NCBI GenBank assembly: GCA_028869135.1
Contig: JAGWTC010000003.1
Location: 1-64,000 of the forward strand
Origin: Rhodocyclaceae bacterium
GTDB taxonomy: Bacteria > Pseudomonadota > Gammaproteobacteria > Burkholderiales > Rhodocyclaceae
DNA length: 64,000 bases
Direction: 5' to 3'
The notes below the pieces were generated by a model that saw only the letters and a program-made list of their open reading frames with translations, was not told the origin of the DNA and searched no databases. The translations under genes and the position numbers were made by a program. Positions 1 to 9,251 of this stretch are shown here, in pieces. Positions within the stretch are counted from its first letter, which is position 1. Every line of letters begins with the position of its first letter.

Positions 1-1
1 A

Positions 2-121
2 AAGCAACGAGATGACACCTTATGTTTACATACAGCCACTAACAAACCGCAAGACGAACTGCTGGACATACTTTCTGAGGTTCGCATAGATATTGATGCG
101 AAGCTTGCGCTCAGTCGGTAA
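2..121 (+). CDS. 3' end of an unrecognised coding region (partial)
   Basis: An open frame enters from the window edge and stops with TAA at 119-121. It encodes about 39 residues ending DIDAKLALSR. The segment is followed directly by a 42-bp sequence that is also found upstream of the gene at 32716, so this edge probably belongs to a related mobile element. The fragment is too short to assign to a family, and it could be a chance open frame. Confidence 0.35.
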   Translation, partial: KQRDDTLCLHTATNKPQDELLDILSEVRIDIDAKLALSR

Positions 122-123
122 TT

Positions 124-165
124 TAGGCGCGTTGACAGGAGCACCCTGTAGATAGGGGCGCAATT
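124..165 (+). repeat. 42-bp direct repeat, left copy (partner 32653-32694)
   Basis: This segment matches 32653-32694 at 37 of 42 positions, including the uninterrupted blocks TGACAGGAGCAC and AGGGGCGCAATT. The right copy lies just upstream of the gene at 32716 and may be part of its promoter. The left copy lies outside the left transposon end, which suggests a second, related element or a rearranged end at the window edge. Confidence 0.6.
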
Positions 166-171
166 ACCAGG

Positions 172-232
172 ATAGGGTTCCCGTACTTTTCGTGCTGAAT
201 TTGGCGGTTAGCTAAAACACCGCTCAACCATG
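172..232 (+). repeat. Left terminal inverted repeat of Tn3-family element
   Basis: Starting at ATAGGG, this sequence is nearly identical to the reverse complement of 33906 inward. The shared core is TTCCCGTACTTTTCGTG followed by CTGAATTTGGCGGTTAGCT, and weaker similarity continues to about 232. Two near-identical inverted sequences flanking a tnpA-tnpS-tnpT gene set are what is expected of Tn3-family ends. No matching 5-bp target duplication is visible outside the two ends. Confidence 0.75.
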
Positions 233-270
233 CGGGTTTCGCGGCGTCCTAGCGTCCAACTTTCCCTAAA

Positions 271-294
271 ACTGGCTCAGTTGAGCCAGTTTTT
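271..294 (-). terminator. Bidirectional intrinsic terminator after cusA
   Basis: A 9-bp perfect stem (ACTGGCTCA / TGAGCCAGT) with a 2-nt loop occupies 271-290. It has a T-run on each strand (TTTT at 291-294 on the plus strand, four bases TTTT after the stem on the minus strand). It ends the leftward cus transcript just past the cusA stop and insulates it from the transposon end. Confidence 0.75.
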
Positions 295-296
295 GC

Positions 297-3200
297 CTAT
301 TTCCCCCGCCTCATCAGCCGGTATGCCGCTGGCACCACGAACAATGACAGTAACGGCGCTGTAATCATGCCGCCCACCATGGGTGCCGCAATCCGGCTCA
401 TCACCTCGCTGCCGGTACCACTCCCCCATAAGATTGGCAACAGGCCGGCAATGATGACGGCTACGGTCATTGCCTTAGGCCGAACCCGCAGCACGGCCCC
501 TTCCCTGATCGCCTCAAGCAATCCCTCATCGTCTTCCCTGCCGGCATCAATACGTTCATGCCAAGCCTGTTTCAGGTAAACCAACATGATGACGCCGAAC
601 TCGGCCGAGACTCCGGCCAGCGCAATGAAGCCGATGCCGGTCGCAACGGACAAGTTGTAGCCCATGAGGTAGAGAAACCATATGCCACCGGTCAGCGCGA
701 ACGGCAACGTCGCCATGATCAGGAGCGCCTCGTCCATGCGTGCAAAGGTCAAATACAGCAGCACGAAGATGATGAGCAGCGTGGCCGGCACCACGAGCTT
801 GAGCCGAGCGTTTGCGCGTTCCAGGAACTCGAACTGTCCTGAATATGCAAGGCTCATCCCCGGCTCCAGCTTGACCTCCTTGGCGACGGCTGCACGCAGG
901 TCGTGGACGACGGACGCGAGATCGCGGCCACGAACATCGACATACACCCAGCCGGAAGGACGAGCGTTCTCGCTTTTCAGCATGGGCGGCCCATCCGATA
1001 CCTTGACCCTCGCCACCATGCCAAGCGTGATCTGGCTGCCCATGGCAGTGACGATGGGCAGTTGCGTCAGCCGATCCACGGTATCGCGCCATTCGCGCGG
1101 GTAACGCACATTGATCGGATAACGCGCCAGCCCCTCCACCGTCTCGCCGATGTTGTCGCCACCGATGAGGCTGGCAACCACCGACTGGACATCAGCAATA
1201 TTGAGACCGTAACGCGCGGCGGCAACACGATCGATGTCCACATCCACATAACGGCCGCCCGTCAGCCGTTCGGCGAGTGCCGAGGAAACGCCCGGTACCG
1301 TCTTCGCCACGTGTTCGACTGCCTGGGCTATCCGGTCGATGTCATCGAGATTCGTGCCGGCAATCTTTACGCCGATGGGACTCTTGATGCCGGTCGCCAG
1401 CATGTCGATCCGGTTGCGGATGGGTGGTATCCAGATATTGCTCAGACCCGGCACCTTGACCGTGCGGTCCAGCTCCTCGACCAGTTTTTCCGGGGTCATG
1501 CCGGGACGCCACTCGTCGCGCGGCTTGAACTGGATCGTCGTCTCGAACATCTCCAGCGGCGCCGGATCGGTAGCAGATTCTGCTCGTCCCGCCTTACCGA
1601 AGACATGGGCCACCTCCGGCACCGTCTTGATCATCCGATCCGTCAGTTGCAGTAGCTCAGAGGCCTTCTGCGCAGAAAGCCCAGGCAAGGCCGAAGGCAT
1701 GTAGAGCAGATCGCCTTCATCGAGCGGCGGCAGGAACTCACCACCGAGGCGGCTGACCGGCCATAGCGTCGTCAGGAAGACGATGCCAGCCACAACCAGC
1801 GTGAACTTGGGGCGTGCCAGTACCTTGTCCAGCAGCGGACGATAGGCGCGGATCAGTACGCGGTTGAGCGGATTACGTGACTCGTCCGGCAGCTTGCCGC
1901 GTATCCAATAGCCCATCAGGATAGGAATCAGCGTCACCGACAGACCGGCGGCTGCGGCCATTGCGTAGGTCTTGGTAAAGGCCAAGGGGCCGAATAAGCG
2001 GCCTTCCTGCGCTTCCAGGGTAAAGACCGGAATAAAGGACAAGGTGATGATAAGCAGCGAGAAGAACAGCGCCGGGCCAACCTCGATGGCCGCCTCCGTC
2101 ATGACGTGCCAGTGCGCTTCGCCTTTGAGTTCCTGGTCCGGGTGCGCGTGCTGCCATGCCTCGACCTTCTTGTGAGCGTTCTCGATCATGACCACTGCCG
2201 CATCCACCATGGCGCCGATGGCAATGGCGATTCCGCCCAGTGACATGATGTTGGCGTTGATGCCCTGATGCCGCATGATGATGAAGGCGGCAAGGATGCC
2301 CAGCGGTAGCGACACGATGGCGACCATGGCGGAACGCAGATGCCAGAGGAACACCGCACAGACCAGCGCCACGACGATGAATTCCTCGATCAGCTTGTGC
2401 GTGAGGTTTTCGACGGCGCGGTCGATCAGCTTGCTACGGTCGTAGGTCGTGACAATTTCGACGCCCTTGGGCAGGCTGGCTTTGAGTTCTTCCAGCTTGG
2501 CATGCACGGCCGCAATCGTCTCGCGGGCGTTCTTGCCCGAGCGCAGGATAACCACTCCGCCAACGCTCTCGCCTTCGCCGTCGAGGTCCGCGATCCCACG
2601 GCGCATCTCCGGCCCAAGCTGAATGGTCGCCACATCGCCCAGCGTAATGGGCACGCTGCCGGCAAGCTTGATGGGAATGGCGCGGAAATCGGCTACCGAC
2701 TTCAGATAACCGCTGGCGCGCACCATCATCTCGGCTTCGCCTTGCTCAAGCACCGCACCGCCAGTCTCCTGGTTGGCCATATTGATGGCCTCGATAACCT
2801 GCGCATGCGTAATGCCCCGACTGGCGAGCCGCACCGGATCGAGCACAACCTGGTACTGCTTGACCATGCCGCCGACCGTCGCCACCTCGGCGACATTGGG
2901 CAGCGTCTTGAGCTCGAATTTGAGGAACCAGTCCTGCAAGGATCGTAGCTGGGCCAGGTCATGCTGGCCCGTACGGTCAACGAGCGCGTACTGATAAATC
3001 CAGCCCACGCCGGTGGCGTCCGGCCCCAAGGAAGCTTTGGCCGAAGCCGGCAGACGGCCTTGGACCTGATTCAAATACTCCAGCACACGGGAGCGTGCCC
3101 AGTACAGATCGGTCCCATCCTCGAACAGCACATAGACAAAGCTGTCGCCGAAGAAGGAGAAGCCACGCACCGCCTTTGCACCGGGAACCGACAGCATGGT

Positions 3201-3413
3201 CGTTGCCAGCGGATAGGTGACCTGGTTCTCGACGATCTGCGGCGCCTGGCCGGGATAGCTGGTCCGGATGATGACCTGTACGTCCGACAGATCGGGCAAG
3301 GCATCGATCGGTGTCGTCTTGATCGACCAGATACCCCAGGCCGCAATGAAGACGGTCGCCAGCAGCACCAGGAACCGGTTCGCCACCGACCAGCGAATGA
3401 GCTTGGCGATCAT
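297..3413 (-). CDS. cusA: CusA/SilA-type Cu(I)/Ag(I) RND efflux pump
   Basis: Inner-membrane, proton-driven pump of a tripartite CusCBA complex, 1038 aa, the usual family length. The N-terminus ([17 protein letters not shown]) is the typical first membrane helix of heavy-metal RND proteins. The three methionines that relay Cu(I)/Ag(I) in E. coli CusA (M573, M623, M672) are present as M572 in [11 protein letters not shown]622 in LEMFET and M671 in NRIDMLATG. This supports monovalent copper/silver rather than zinc or cobalt. The start overlaps the cusB stop by 4 bp (ATGA), so the two are translationally coupled. It is the last gene of the leftward operon cusF-cusC-cusB-cusA and is followed by a terminator. 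Confidence 0.95.
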   Translation of the reverse strand: MIAKLIRWSVANRFLVLLATVFIAAWGIWSIKTTPIDALPDLSDVQVIIRTSYPGQAPQIVENQVTYPLATTMLSVPGAKAVRGFSFFGDSFVYVLFEDGTDLYWARSRVLEYLNQVQGRLPASAKASLGPDATGVGWIYQYALVDRTGQHDLAQLRSLQDWFLKFELKTLPNVAEVATVGGMVKQYQVVLDPVRLASRGITHAQVIEAINMANQETGGAVLEQGEAEMMVRASGYLKSVADFRAIPIKLAGSVPITLGDVATIQLGPEMRRGIADLDGEGESVGGVVILRSGKNARETIAAVHAKLEELKASLPKGVEIVTTYDRSKLIDRAVENLTHKLIEEFIVVALVCAVFLWHLRSAMVAIVSLPLGILAAFIIMRHQGINANIMSLGGIAIAIGAMVDAAVVMIENAHKKVEAWQHAHPDQELKGEAHWHVMTEAAIEVGPALFFSLLIITLSFIPVFTLEAQEGRLFGPLAFTKTYAMAAAAGLSVTLIPILMGYWIRGKLPDESRNPLNRVLIRAYRPLLDKVLARPKFTLVVAGIVFLTTLWPVSRLGGEFLPPLDEGDLLYMPSALPGLSAQKASELLQLTDRMIKTVPEVAHVFGKAGRAESATDPAPLEMFETTIQFKPRDEWRPGMTPEKLVEELDRTVKVPGLSNIWIPPIRNRIDMLATGIKSPIGVKIAGTNLDDIDRIAQAVEHVAKTVPGVSSALAERLTGGRYVDVDIDRVAAARYGLNIADVQSVVASLIGGDNIGETVEGLARYPINVRYPREWRDTVDRLTQLPIVTAMGSQITLGMVARVKVSDGPPMLKSENARPSGWVYVDVRGRDLASVVHDLRAAVAKEVKLEPGMSLAYSGQFEFLERANARLKLVVPATLLIIFVLLYLTFARMDEALLIMATLPFALTGGIWFLYLMGYNLSVATGIGFIALAGVSAEFGVIMLVYLKQAWHERIDAGREDDEGLLEAIREGAVLRVRPKAMTVAVIIAGLLPILWGSGTGSEVMSRIAAPMVGGMITAPLLSLFVVPAAYRLMRRGK

Positions 3414-4885
3414 GGGGCATTTCCTTCCAGCTTCTGCAGACGCTCAACGACGAGGCCATCGTCAGTTTCACGCACGCCGACCCTAACGCGGTCGCCGGCC
3501 TTGAAGCCTTTGGCCAGTGCCGGATTCGCCAATGGGAACGGCATGGTCATGCCGGGCATGGACAGGGTTTTGAAAGGCCCGTGGGCCAGTGTGATCTCCT
3601 TGTCGCCGAGTTCGACGATGCGAGCATCGGCCTCATGCAGCGACATCGCCGCAGGCATGCTTGCCGCCGTCTTGGCGGTAATGCCCTTGAGGCTGGCTTC
3701 GGAATCGATGAGGAATTGGCCGCTGGCGACGACTTGCTGTCCTTCGGTCAAGCCACTCTTGATGATCGTCCGGTCGCCAACATCGCCACCCAGTAGAACC
3801 TCTACCGGCTCATATCGACCACCTTCGGTGGCAACCATCACCAGGGAGCGTTTGCCGGTACGAATCACTGCCTCGGTCGGCACGGATAGCGCGTTCTCCT
3901 TGGAAGCATTGCCGAGTGACACCTGGGCTGACTGTCCCGGATGCAACAGCCCCTTGGCGTTGGGCAGTTCGACCCGAACGCGCAGGCTACGGGAGGCATC
4001 GTTCAGGACAGGCACGATGGCCGCCACCTTGCCGGTGACCGGCGTATCGTTGCCCGCCACCGTAGCCGTCGCTTTTGCGCCTGGCTGAACTTGCGCAGCC
4101 AGTGCCTCGGGCACCGCCACCTCCAGCCAAACCGTGGACAGACCGTTGATTCGGACCAAGGGTTGCCCAGCCGTCAACGTCATGCCATTACGCACGTCAA
4201 GGCTCTGGATAACCCCGCTGATCGGCGCCGTGACGGTAAAGCGCGCCCGCGGCTGGCCTGCCGATTCGACTTCACGGATCATGCCGTCGCTCATCCCAAC
4301 CGACCGCAGGCGATCACGCGCGGCGGCCAGTAAGGCAGCATCGCCAGCCGATTTGAGCGCCAGGAATTCATGTTGAGCAGACAGCCAGTCCGGCACCTGG
4401 ACGTCGACGAGAGCCTGTCCTGCCTTGACCACATCCCCAGGCGCCAATGACGCCACGCGCTCGACGAAGCCCGAAGCACGGCTCTGCACAATCGCCACAT
4501 CGCGTTCATTGAAGCCGATCACGCCAGTCGCATCGACCTGGGATGCCAGCGAAATGCTCGTCACCGGCGCCAGGCGCATGCCAAGGCTTTGCGTGATGGA
4601 CGGATCTATCTTGACCCCGGCCGCCTCGCCGTCGCCATCCGCATACTTGGGCACCAGCGCCATGTCCATGAAGGGCGACTTCCCGGGCTTGTCGAATTGC
4701 TGCTGCGGATACATCGGGTCGTACCAATACAGCACCTTGCCTTGGCCACTGGCCTGCTCAGGCGTCCCCATCTCCATGGAGGCCATTGAGCGTTGCGACC
4801 ACCACCAACCGCCTGCCGCGCCGATCGCCAGGAGCGCGGCGCCGACGGCAGCCGAAATCAGCGTTTGCTTGTTCATTCGTTTCAT
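3410..4885 (-). CDS. cusB: CusB-type periplasmic adaptor with C-terminal CusF-like domain
   Basis: Membrane-fusion protein linking CusA to the outer-membrane channel, 491 aa. An N-terminal signal/anchor (residues 11-28) is followed by the heavy-metal-binding motif YWYDPMYP at 53-60 and a second Met-rich patch ([11 protein letters not shown]), then the barrel-sandwich and beta-barrel regions. Residues of about 415-485 form a CusF-like OB fold with HGPF and MPGMTM, so a chaperone domain is fused to the adaptor in addition to the free CusF encoded upstream. The fold's usual Trp metal cap is Met here. The start at 4885 overlaps the cusC stop by 4 bp. Confidence 0.93.
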   Translation of the reverse strand: MKRMNKQTLISAAVGAALLAIGAAGGWWWSQRSMASMEMGTPEQASGQGKVLYWYDPMYPQQQFDKPGKSPFMDMALVPKYADGDGEAAGVKIDPSITQSLGMRLAPVTSISLASQVDATGVIGFNERDVAIVQSRASGFVERVASLAPGDVVKAGQALVDVQVPDWLSAQHEFLALKSAGDAALLAAARDRLRSVGMSDGMIREVESAGQPRARFTVTAPISGVIQSLDVRNGMTLTAGQPLVRINGLSTVWLEVAVPEALAAQVQPGAKATATVAGNDTPVTGKVAAIVPVLNDASRSLRVRVELPNAKGLLHPGQSAQVSLGNASKENALSVPTEAVIRTGKRSLVMVATEGGRYEPVEVLLGGDVGDRTIIKSGLTEGQQVVASGQFLIDSEASLKGITAKTAASMPAAMSLHEADARIVELGDKEITLAHGPFKTLSMPGMTMPFPLANPALAKGFKAGDRVRVGVRETDDGLVVERLQKLEGNAP

Positions 4886-6159
4886 TGTTGTTCTCCAGAA
4901 ACATCGCCATAGGCGTAGTGCAGTCGTACCGCCATTTGCTGGCGTTCGCCCTCGACGGCGATGGCTTTGAGTTCGGTATCGATACGTTCGCGACGGGCCG
5001 TGATGACGTCGGCCAGCATGCCCTTGCCACCGCGCCAGGCGGCGGTGGTGAGACGAACTTTTTCTTCGGCGAGCGGCAGCAGGATGTCGCGTTGGCGCTT
5101 TGAGGCATTGCTCAAGCGCTGGTAATCGGCCCAGTCCGCATCGAGCATGGCGATGTGCTCACGCAAGGTGGCTTCGCGTTCCGCATCCAGCGCCGTACGT
5201 TCAGCCTGACGCGCCGCGATCTGCGGGTCTTGGCGCGATCCCGAGAACACCGGAAGATCGAGGCGAAGCTGGACCGACACCATATCGCCGAATTCCGGGG
5301 CGCGCTTTTGGTAAGCGACATCGACACCCCAGTCAGGCCGCTTGCCGGCTTTGGCCTCGGCGAGTTCGGCATCCAGCACCTTGGTCCTGGGCTCGAACAA
5401 GGCGAGTTCAGGGTGCTGATGCAGGGTGTGCGCCAAACCATCGCGACTGAGATTCCAGTCCGGCGGATCGCCGGCCAATGGCAGCTCGCCATCCGAACCC
5501 AGCCAGCGCTTCAAGGCAGCCACGGCCTGTTGGCGCCTTGCCGCTAGTTCGTCCCGGCGTTCTTCGATCATGGCTGCCTCCTGGCGCGGCATGACGGCGT
5601 CCGCCGCCGAGCCCTTGCCACCAGCCAGCTGCGCGCGAACAGCGTTGGCCAGGAGCGAATTCTCGCCAACCAGCGCATCGATACGCGCGAGCTGCTGCTC
5701 GACGGTGTTGCGGGTGATCCATGCGGTTGCGGTTTCACGCAGGACGGTGAGTCGTGTCACGCGCGTCTGCGCCTCTGCAAGCTCCACCCGGCCGTTGGCG
5801 GCCGCGATACGTGCATCACGCTTTGCGCCATTGGGGATGTCCTGACTGATGCCGATGCGCTGCATCGTCATGGAGTCCTTGGTCAGGCTGTAACGATCCT
5901 GTCCTTGGATGGGCAAGTTATCGATGCCAAGCGCAAGCTTTGGGTCCGGCAGCTCGCCGGCCGGCGTTACGGAATAGCGTGCCGCATCGACTTGGGCCGC
6001 ATTGGCGCGCAAGGCCGGTGTGTCGCTGACCGCTGTCGCAAGGGCCTTCTGGAAGGTCAAGGATTGGGCAAAGGCACTCGATGCCAAGCCCAGCAATACC
6101 GCAAGCAACAGGCCATGACGACGCGACGGCCGTGCGGCCGTGTAAGCAGGTAAAAGCAT
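4882..6159 (-). CDS. cusC: CusC/TolC-family outer-membrane efflux channel
   Basis: Outer-membrane factor of the Cus complex, 425 aa, with long amphipathic helices rich in Ala, Arg, Glu and Gln typical of OEP domains. A hydrophobic leader (GLLLAVLLGLASSAFA) predicts a signal peptide cleaved before QSLTF. No lipobox Cys is present, unlike E. coli CusC. A good ribosome-binding site (GGAG, 7 nt before the ATG at 6159) fixes the start. It is separated from cusF by 86 bp containing a small hairpin, and overlaps cusB by 4 bp. Confidence 0.9.
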   Translation of the reverse strand: MLLPAYTAARPSRRHGLLLAVLLGLASSAFAQSLTFQKALATAVSDTPALRANAAQVDAARYSVTPAGELPDPKLALGIDNLPIQGQDRYSLTKDSMTMQRIGISQDIPNGAKRDARIAAANGRVELAEAQTRVTRLTVLRETATAWITRNTVEQQLARIDALVGENSLLANAVRAQLAGGKGSAADAVMPRQEAAMIEERRDELAARRQQAVAALKRWLGSDGELPLAGDPPDWNLSRDGLAHTLHQHPELALFEPRTKVLDAELAEAKAGKRPDWGVDVAYQKRAPEFGDMVSVQLRLDLPVFSGSRQDPQIAARQAERTALDAEREATLREHIAMLDADWADYQRLSNASKRQRDILLPLAEEKVRLTTAAWRGGKGMLADVITARRERIDTELKAIAVEGERQQMAVRLHYAYGDVSGEQQ

Positions 6160-6178
6160 TTCCAGCTCCTAAAGATCA

Positions 6179-6195
6179 ATGCACCTTGGGTGCAT
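6179..6195 (-). promoter_or_regulatory. Small hairpin between cusF and cusC
   Basis: ATGCACC and GGTGCAT form a 7-bp stem with a 3-nt loop, lying about 20 bp before the cusC start on the leftward transcript. No T-run follows. It may be an RNA processing or stability element that lets cusF be expressed more highly than cusCBA; this is inference from its position. Confidence 0.35.
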
Positions 6196-6245
6196 CGAAG
6201 AAGCCGCTCCCACTGTCTCAGCGGTGGAAGCGGAACCGGGGTGGA

Positions 6246-6581
6246 TTACTTCGCCTGCTCGAGCTTGGTGACGGTGGGCGCACCGTTCACCATGTCAGCG
6301 ACGAAGTTGACCTTGTCGCCGACCTTGACCTGTTTCAGCATGGCCGGGTCTTTGACGCCGAAAGCCATGGTCATGCCAGGCATGCCTAGGTTCTTCAGCG
6401 GGCCGTGCTTGATGGTCAGCATGCCGCTTGCCGGGTCGATTTTCTTGATCTCGCCGGTGGTCATTTCGGTGGATGCCGGCATGGCCTTCATGTCGCCAGC
6501 GGGCATCTTCATGGTTTCGGCCTGCGCGAACGCAGCCGGAAGGATTGCCAGAGCGGCAATCAGGGGGAGAACGGTTTTCAT
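6246..6581 (-). CDS. cusF: CusF-like periplasmic copper/silver chaperone
   Basis: 111-aa secreted protein. A signal peptide (MKTVLPLIAALAILPAAFAQA) precedes an OB-fold domain with HGPLKNLGMPGMTM, matching the His and Met ligands of CusF (His36, Met47, Met49 in E. coli). The position of the CusF tryptophan that caps Cu(I) is Met. An upstream in-frame ATG exists at 6638, but AAGGAA 8 nt before the ATG at 6581 and the clean signal peptide favour the shorter form. First of the cusFCBA genes, it would hand Cu(I)/Ag(I) to CusB. Confidence 0.88.
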   Translation of the reverse strand: MKTVLPLIAALAILPAAFAQAETMKMPAGDMKAMPASTEMTTGEIKKIDPASGMLTIKHGPLKNLGMPGMTMAFGVKDPAMLKQVKVGDKVNFVADMVNGAPTVTKLEQAK

Positions 6582-6703
6582 GTCATTTCCTTCGAATTCC
6601 AAATCGGCGGCAATGTCCTTGCGGCGCAATACCGACAAGGACTACACATCGCCAAAGCAAAGCGCGTAACCGTGCAGAAGCACGGTGTTATCTGCAGGAG
6701 GAA

Positions 6704-7075
6704 TTACGCGCGCGTTGGCGGTCGCCAAACGCTGGAGGCGTCGAAGGTGCGTACGGAGAGTACGAGGGAGGGATACTGCGTTGTCGGGGCTACCGACAGT
6801 AGAAGCGAGGAAACAACGCTGGCCGGATACAAGGCCGACACCGGGCAATCCTGGCCGGTCTTGCACATCTTGCCGGTCTTGGCAGCGGTATCTGCATCGT
6901 TGCAGCAATCATGGTCGGCCATTGCCTGCTGATCCATGTCTGTCATCTGCATCTGCACCATGCTGTCCGATTGTTCCATGGGGCATGGTGCCGAAAGCAT
7001 GTGTACGCCAGCGATTCCCTGGAGGGGGATCGCTACACACAACAGCATCAGCAGAAACAGGCGGAACTTACGCAT
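6704..7075 (-). CDS. Small secreted Cys/Met/His-rich protein
   Basis: 123 aa. A strong signal sequence (RLFLLMLLCVAIPLQGIAG) is followed by a Met- and Asp-rich stretch and six Cys, including DHDCCND, KMCKTG and QDCPVS. It resembles in layout the protein at 21058-21438 (same leader style, IPLQ/LPLQ motif, clustered Cys, a C-terminal tail without features). Each sits at the head of a copper-export gene set, so a periplasmic metal-binding or metal-sensing accessory role is likely, but no characterised family is recognised with confidence. Confidence 0.7.
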   Translation of the reverse strand: MRKFRLFLLMLLCVAIPLQGIAGVHMLSAPCPMEQSDSMVQMQMTDMDQQAMADHDCCNDADTAAKTGKMCKTGQDCPVSALYPASVVSSLLLSVAPTTQYPSLVLSVRTFDASSVWRPPTRA

Positions 7076-7124
7076 GCATGGATTCTAAAGGAAGTTCCCG
7101 GCTCGGGTAAAGCCGGAACTGACG

Positions 7125-7811
7125 TTAGATGCTTTTCGGAGGAACAGTTCCTCGACTGAGCTGAATTTTGACTGGCGTTACAGAGGGAGCCGGCGCCGCA
7201 GGCGCATCCAGCTCTTGGCGCGCTTGCTTGACTACCGAGATACCGCCTGACAGTGCAAGCGCTGCCATGATGGCGGCTACCGCCAAATCCGGCCAGCCAC
7301 TGCTCGTTCCGGCAACGCCGGCTGCAGCGAGCATCACCGCGACATTGCCGATGGCATCGTTGCGACTGCATATCCAGACCGAGCGCATATTGGCGTCTCC
7401 GTCGCGGTAGGCATAAAGCATTGCAGCCACACCGCCATTGACCAGCAGCGCGAGTACGGCGACCACGCCCATCGTGAAGGGTTCGGGGACAGTGCCGCTG
7501 ATCAAGCTAAAGAAGGTTTTGCCGATGACGAATATCCCGTAGCCGGCCATCGTGTATCCCTTCACCAAGGCCGCACGCGAACGCCATATCAGCCCCATCG
7601 ACAGGACAGCCAGCGAAATCCCATAGTTGGCCGCATCGCCCGCGAAGTCGATAGCGTCGGCCAGCAGCGATACCGAGCCGGAATGAATCCCCGCACCAAG
7701 CTCAACGATGAACATCGTGGCATTCAGCGCGAGCGCTACCCATAACGCCTTACGAAATCGAGGGCTGACAGCAGTCGTGCTGCATCCAGAGTCACATCCG
7801 CAAGCGGCCAT
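7125..7811 (-). CDS. Short CDF-family cation transporter
   Basis: 228-aa integral membrane protein of the cation diffusion facilitator type. The N-terminus is Cys-rich (CGCDSGC), followed by about six predicted helices. The metal-site pairs of TM2 (DAIDFAGDAANYG) and TM5 (SRNDAIGN) are visible. The cytoplasmic C-terminal domain of long CDFs is missing. It is transcribed divergently from the MerR-type regulator at 7890, with a MerR-type promoter between them, so it is probably induced by Cd, Pb or Zn and exports them from the cytoplasm. Confidence 0.85.
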   Translation of the reverse strand: MAACGCDSGCSTTAVSPRFRKALWVALALNATMFIVELGAGIHSGSVSLLADAIDFAGDAANYGISLAVLSMGLIWRSRAALVKGYTMAGYGIFVIGKTFFSLISGTVPEPFTMGVVAVLALLVNGGVAAMLYAYRDGDANMRSVWICSRNDAIGNVAVMLAAAGVAGTSSGWPDLAVAAIMAALALSGGISVVKQARQELDAPAAPAPSVTPVKIQLSRGTVPPKSI

Positions 7812-7840
7812 TTTCCTTCTCCTGAGTGGTCTACAATGCT

Positions 7841-7871
7841 ATTAGAAACCCTGTAGTTACTACAGAGTCAA
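7841..7871 (-). promoter_or_regulatory. MerR-type promoter with CadR/PbrR operator
   Basis: On the minus strand TTGACT (-35, 7866-7871) and TCTAAT (-10, 7841-7846) are separated by 19 bp, the over-long spacer typical of MerR-controlled promoters. The spacer holds the dyad CTGTAG-TAA-CTACAG. The regulator encoded just to the right presumably twists this DNA when metal-bound to switch on the CDF gene. Confidence 0.85.
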
Positions 7872-7889
7872 GGGCAACCGGAGGATCAC

Positions 7890-8339
7890 ATGCGCATCGG
7901 AGAATTGGGGCAAGCGGCGGGCGTCGACGTCGAGACCATTCGTTTCTATGAAAAGTCTGGCTTGCTGCCGGCACCGGCGCGCAGCGAGAACGGGTATCGG
8001 GCATATGGCTCAACTCATCTCGAGCGTTTGGCATTCATCCGCCATTGCCGGGCCTTGGACATTCCCCTGAGTGAAGTGCAAAGGCTGCTGGAATTCGTCG
8101 AGCACCCGAACGCTGATTGTGGCGATATCGATCAGCTCATCGATACTCAACTCGCCAAGGTACGCGCCCGTCTCAAAAGTCTGAAGGCGCTGGAGAAACA
8201 GCTATCTTCGCTGCGTGGGAGATGCGGAGCCAAGCACATTGCCGGCGAGTGCGGCATCCTGCATGAGCTCGTAGCCGCCGCGCACAAGGAAGCGTGCGTT
8301 TGTCACGGACATTTTGAGCCTAAAACTTTGGCCACTTAA
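7890..8339 (+). CDS. cadR: MerR-family Cd(II)/Pb(II)-responsive regulator
   Basis: 149 aa. An N-terminal winged helix (MRIGELGQAAGVDVETIRFYE) leads to a long dimerisation helix and a C-terminal Cys/His tail (CGILHELVAAAHKEACVCHGH). Cysteines C77, C112 and C121 are arranged as in CadR/PbrR, which bind Cd(II) or Pb(II) with three Cys. GGAGG precedes the ATG at a good distance. The gene is divergent from the CDF transporter and shares its operator region. Its 3' end overlaps the convergent gene ending at 8320 by 20 bp. Confidence 0.9.
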   Translation: MRIGELGQAAGVDVETIRFYEKSGLLPAPARSENGYRAYGSTHLERLAFIRHCRALDIPLSEVQRLLEFVEHPNADCGDIDQLIDTQLAKVRARLKSLKALEKQLSSLRGRCGAKHIAGECGILHELVAAAHKEACVCHGHFEPKTLAT

Positions 8340-8496
8340 CGACCTTCAGTCTTGCACCTTTGGGGAAGATGCTAGCTCGCTCCACGGTTTGCGCCGAGGA
8401 CAGTCCTTCAGTCTTGGCTTGCTGAAGAAACTCACGCTGCAGCTTCTTTTTCTGGGCCATGAGCTTACTGCCCTTGGTCTTTTTAGGTTGCGACAT
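8320..8496 (-). CDS. Small basic protein of unknown function
   Basis: 58 aa, Lys- and Gln-rich (MSQPKKTKGSKLMAQKKKLQREFLQQ), probably a short helix followed by a beta-like tail. The start at 8496 has GAGG 8 nt upstream; a longer frame from 8553 would overlap the previous gene. It is the third gene of a leftward trio with the genes at 8523 and 8733. The composition suggests nucleic-acid or protein binding. No family is recognised. Confidence 0.55.
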   Translation of the reverse strand: MSQPKKTKGSKLMAQKKKLQREFLQQAKTEGLSSAQTVERASIFPKGARLKVVKWPKF

Positions 8497-8522
8497 GTTC
8501 AAGCCCTCAGTGGCACGATAAT

Positions 8523-8717
8523 TCAGCGCGGCAAGCCCCAGTAGATGTTCCAAAGGATCTCTTCTACCTGTTGGGCCCCCGTCTCGGTAACCGCCACTTC
8601 GAACGGGGTCTTGCCGCCAAGCAGCGCGTGCGGCGCCGCCATGAAGGTATCCGCGTCCTCAGCGGAGTCCCAGACCTGTTGCGCTACAGCATAGACCTGT
8701 TCCTGATATTCGTTCAT
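8523..8717 (-). CDS. DUF2384 (MbcA/ParS-type) antitoxin-like protein
   Basis: 64 aa. The C-terminal half (LLGGKTPFEVAVTETGAQQVEEIL, split here as LLGGKTPFEVA and GAQQVEEILWNIYWG) matches the toxin-binding domain of Xre/MbcA/ParS antitoxins. The usual N-terminal helix-turn-helix is absent and no RES-domain toxin is adjacent. GGAG lies at a good distance from the ATG at 8717. It is sandwiched between the 141-aa protein (16 bp upstream) and the 58-aa protein. Function is inferred only from the domain. Confidence 0.7.
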   Translation of the reverse strand: MNEYQEQVYAVAQQVWDSAEDADTFMAAPHALLGGKTPFEVAVTETGAQQVEEILWNIYWGLPR

Positions 8718-8732
8718 CGCTGTACTCCTTAC

Positions 8733-9155
8733 TCAATAGAAGATGTGCGGCACGCCCAGGCTCTGCCCGACACCCCATTGATGCAAGGTCGCACAGATGT
8801 GCACTAAATCCACATCCAGCGTACTGACGCCGATGAGCTCGTAGATTGATCCACTCTTGGTGGCGACCATTCCGTGGCCAACGCCGGTGATGAAAGATGT
8901 CATCCATGTGCAATGCTTTGTTTGGTTGAAGCCAACCAAATAAACCAGACTGTCCTGTGATTCCGAAAAGTGCAGCGTAATAAACGCCCAGTCTGAAACC
9001 TGGGCCTTAATTTGCCCATCAAGCAATGGGCGCCGCAACGCATCGATCTCGTCGTCTGTCGAAAAGTAGAGTTGCACCTTGTCGCGATTGGCCCGGATGA
9101 CGTCATCCAGCGACTTAGGCAGTAACTGCGTCAGTTGTTCCTCCAGGGTGTCCAT
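8733..9155 (-). CDS. Hypothetical protein, first gene of DUF2384 trio
   Basis: About 140 aa from the Met at 9155 (a longer frame begins at 9185). The N-terminal third is helical and acidic (TLEEQLTQLLPKSLDDVI). The rest looks beta-rich with a WMTS ... TKSGSIYELIG pattern that I have seen in small uncharacterised bacterial proteins. No signal peptide or membrane segment. It leads the leftward trio and is divergent from tnpA across a palindrome at 9252. It is not a RES-fold toxin by eye, so the trio is not a standard toxin-antitoxin pair. Confidence 0.6.
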   Translation of the reverse strand: MDTLEEQLTQLLPKSLDDVIRANRDKVQLYFSTDDEIDALRRPLLDGQIKAQVSDWAFITLHFSESQDSLVYLVGFNQTKHCTWMTSFITGVGHGMVATKSGSIYELIGVSTLDVDLVHICATLHQWGVGQSLGVPHIFY

Positions 9156-9251
9156 GATGCCTCCTTCGTGATGTGGCAGTAGCAAGGCTATTCCCCCAAA
9201 AGCTCATGGCGTGAGCCGGCTGAATTCGCTCGTAGCAAAAGGTGAGAAAAA

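Noticed and set aside
7093-7121. Intrinsic terminator after the CDF gene
   Set aside because: The hairpin (AGTTCC.GGCT / AGCCGGAACT) has a bulge and no good T-run on the relevant strand.
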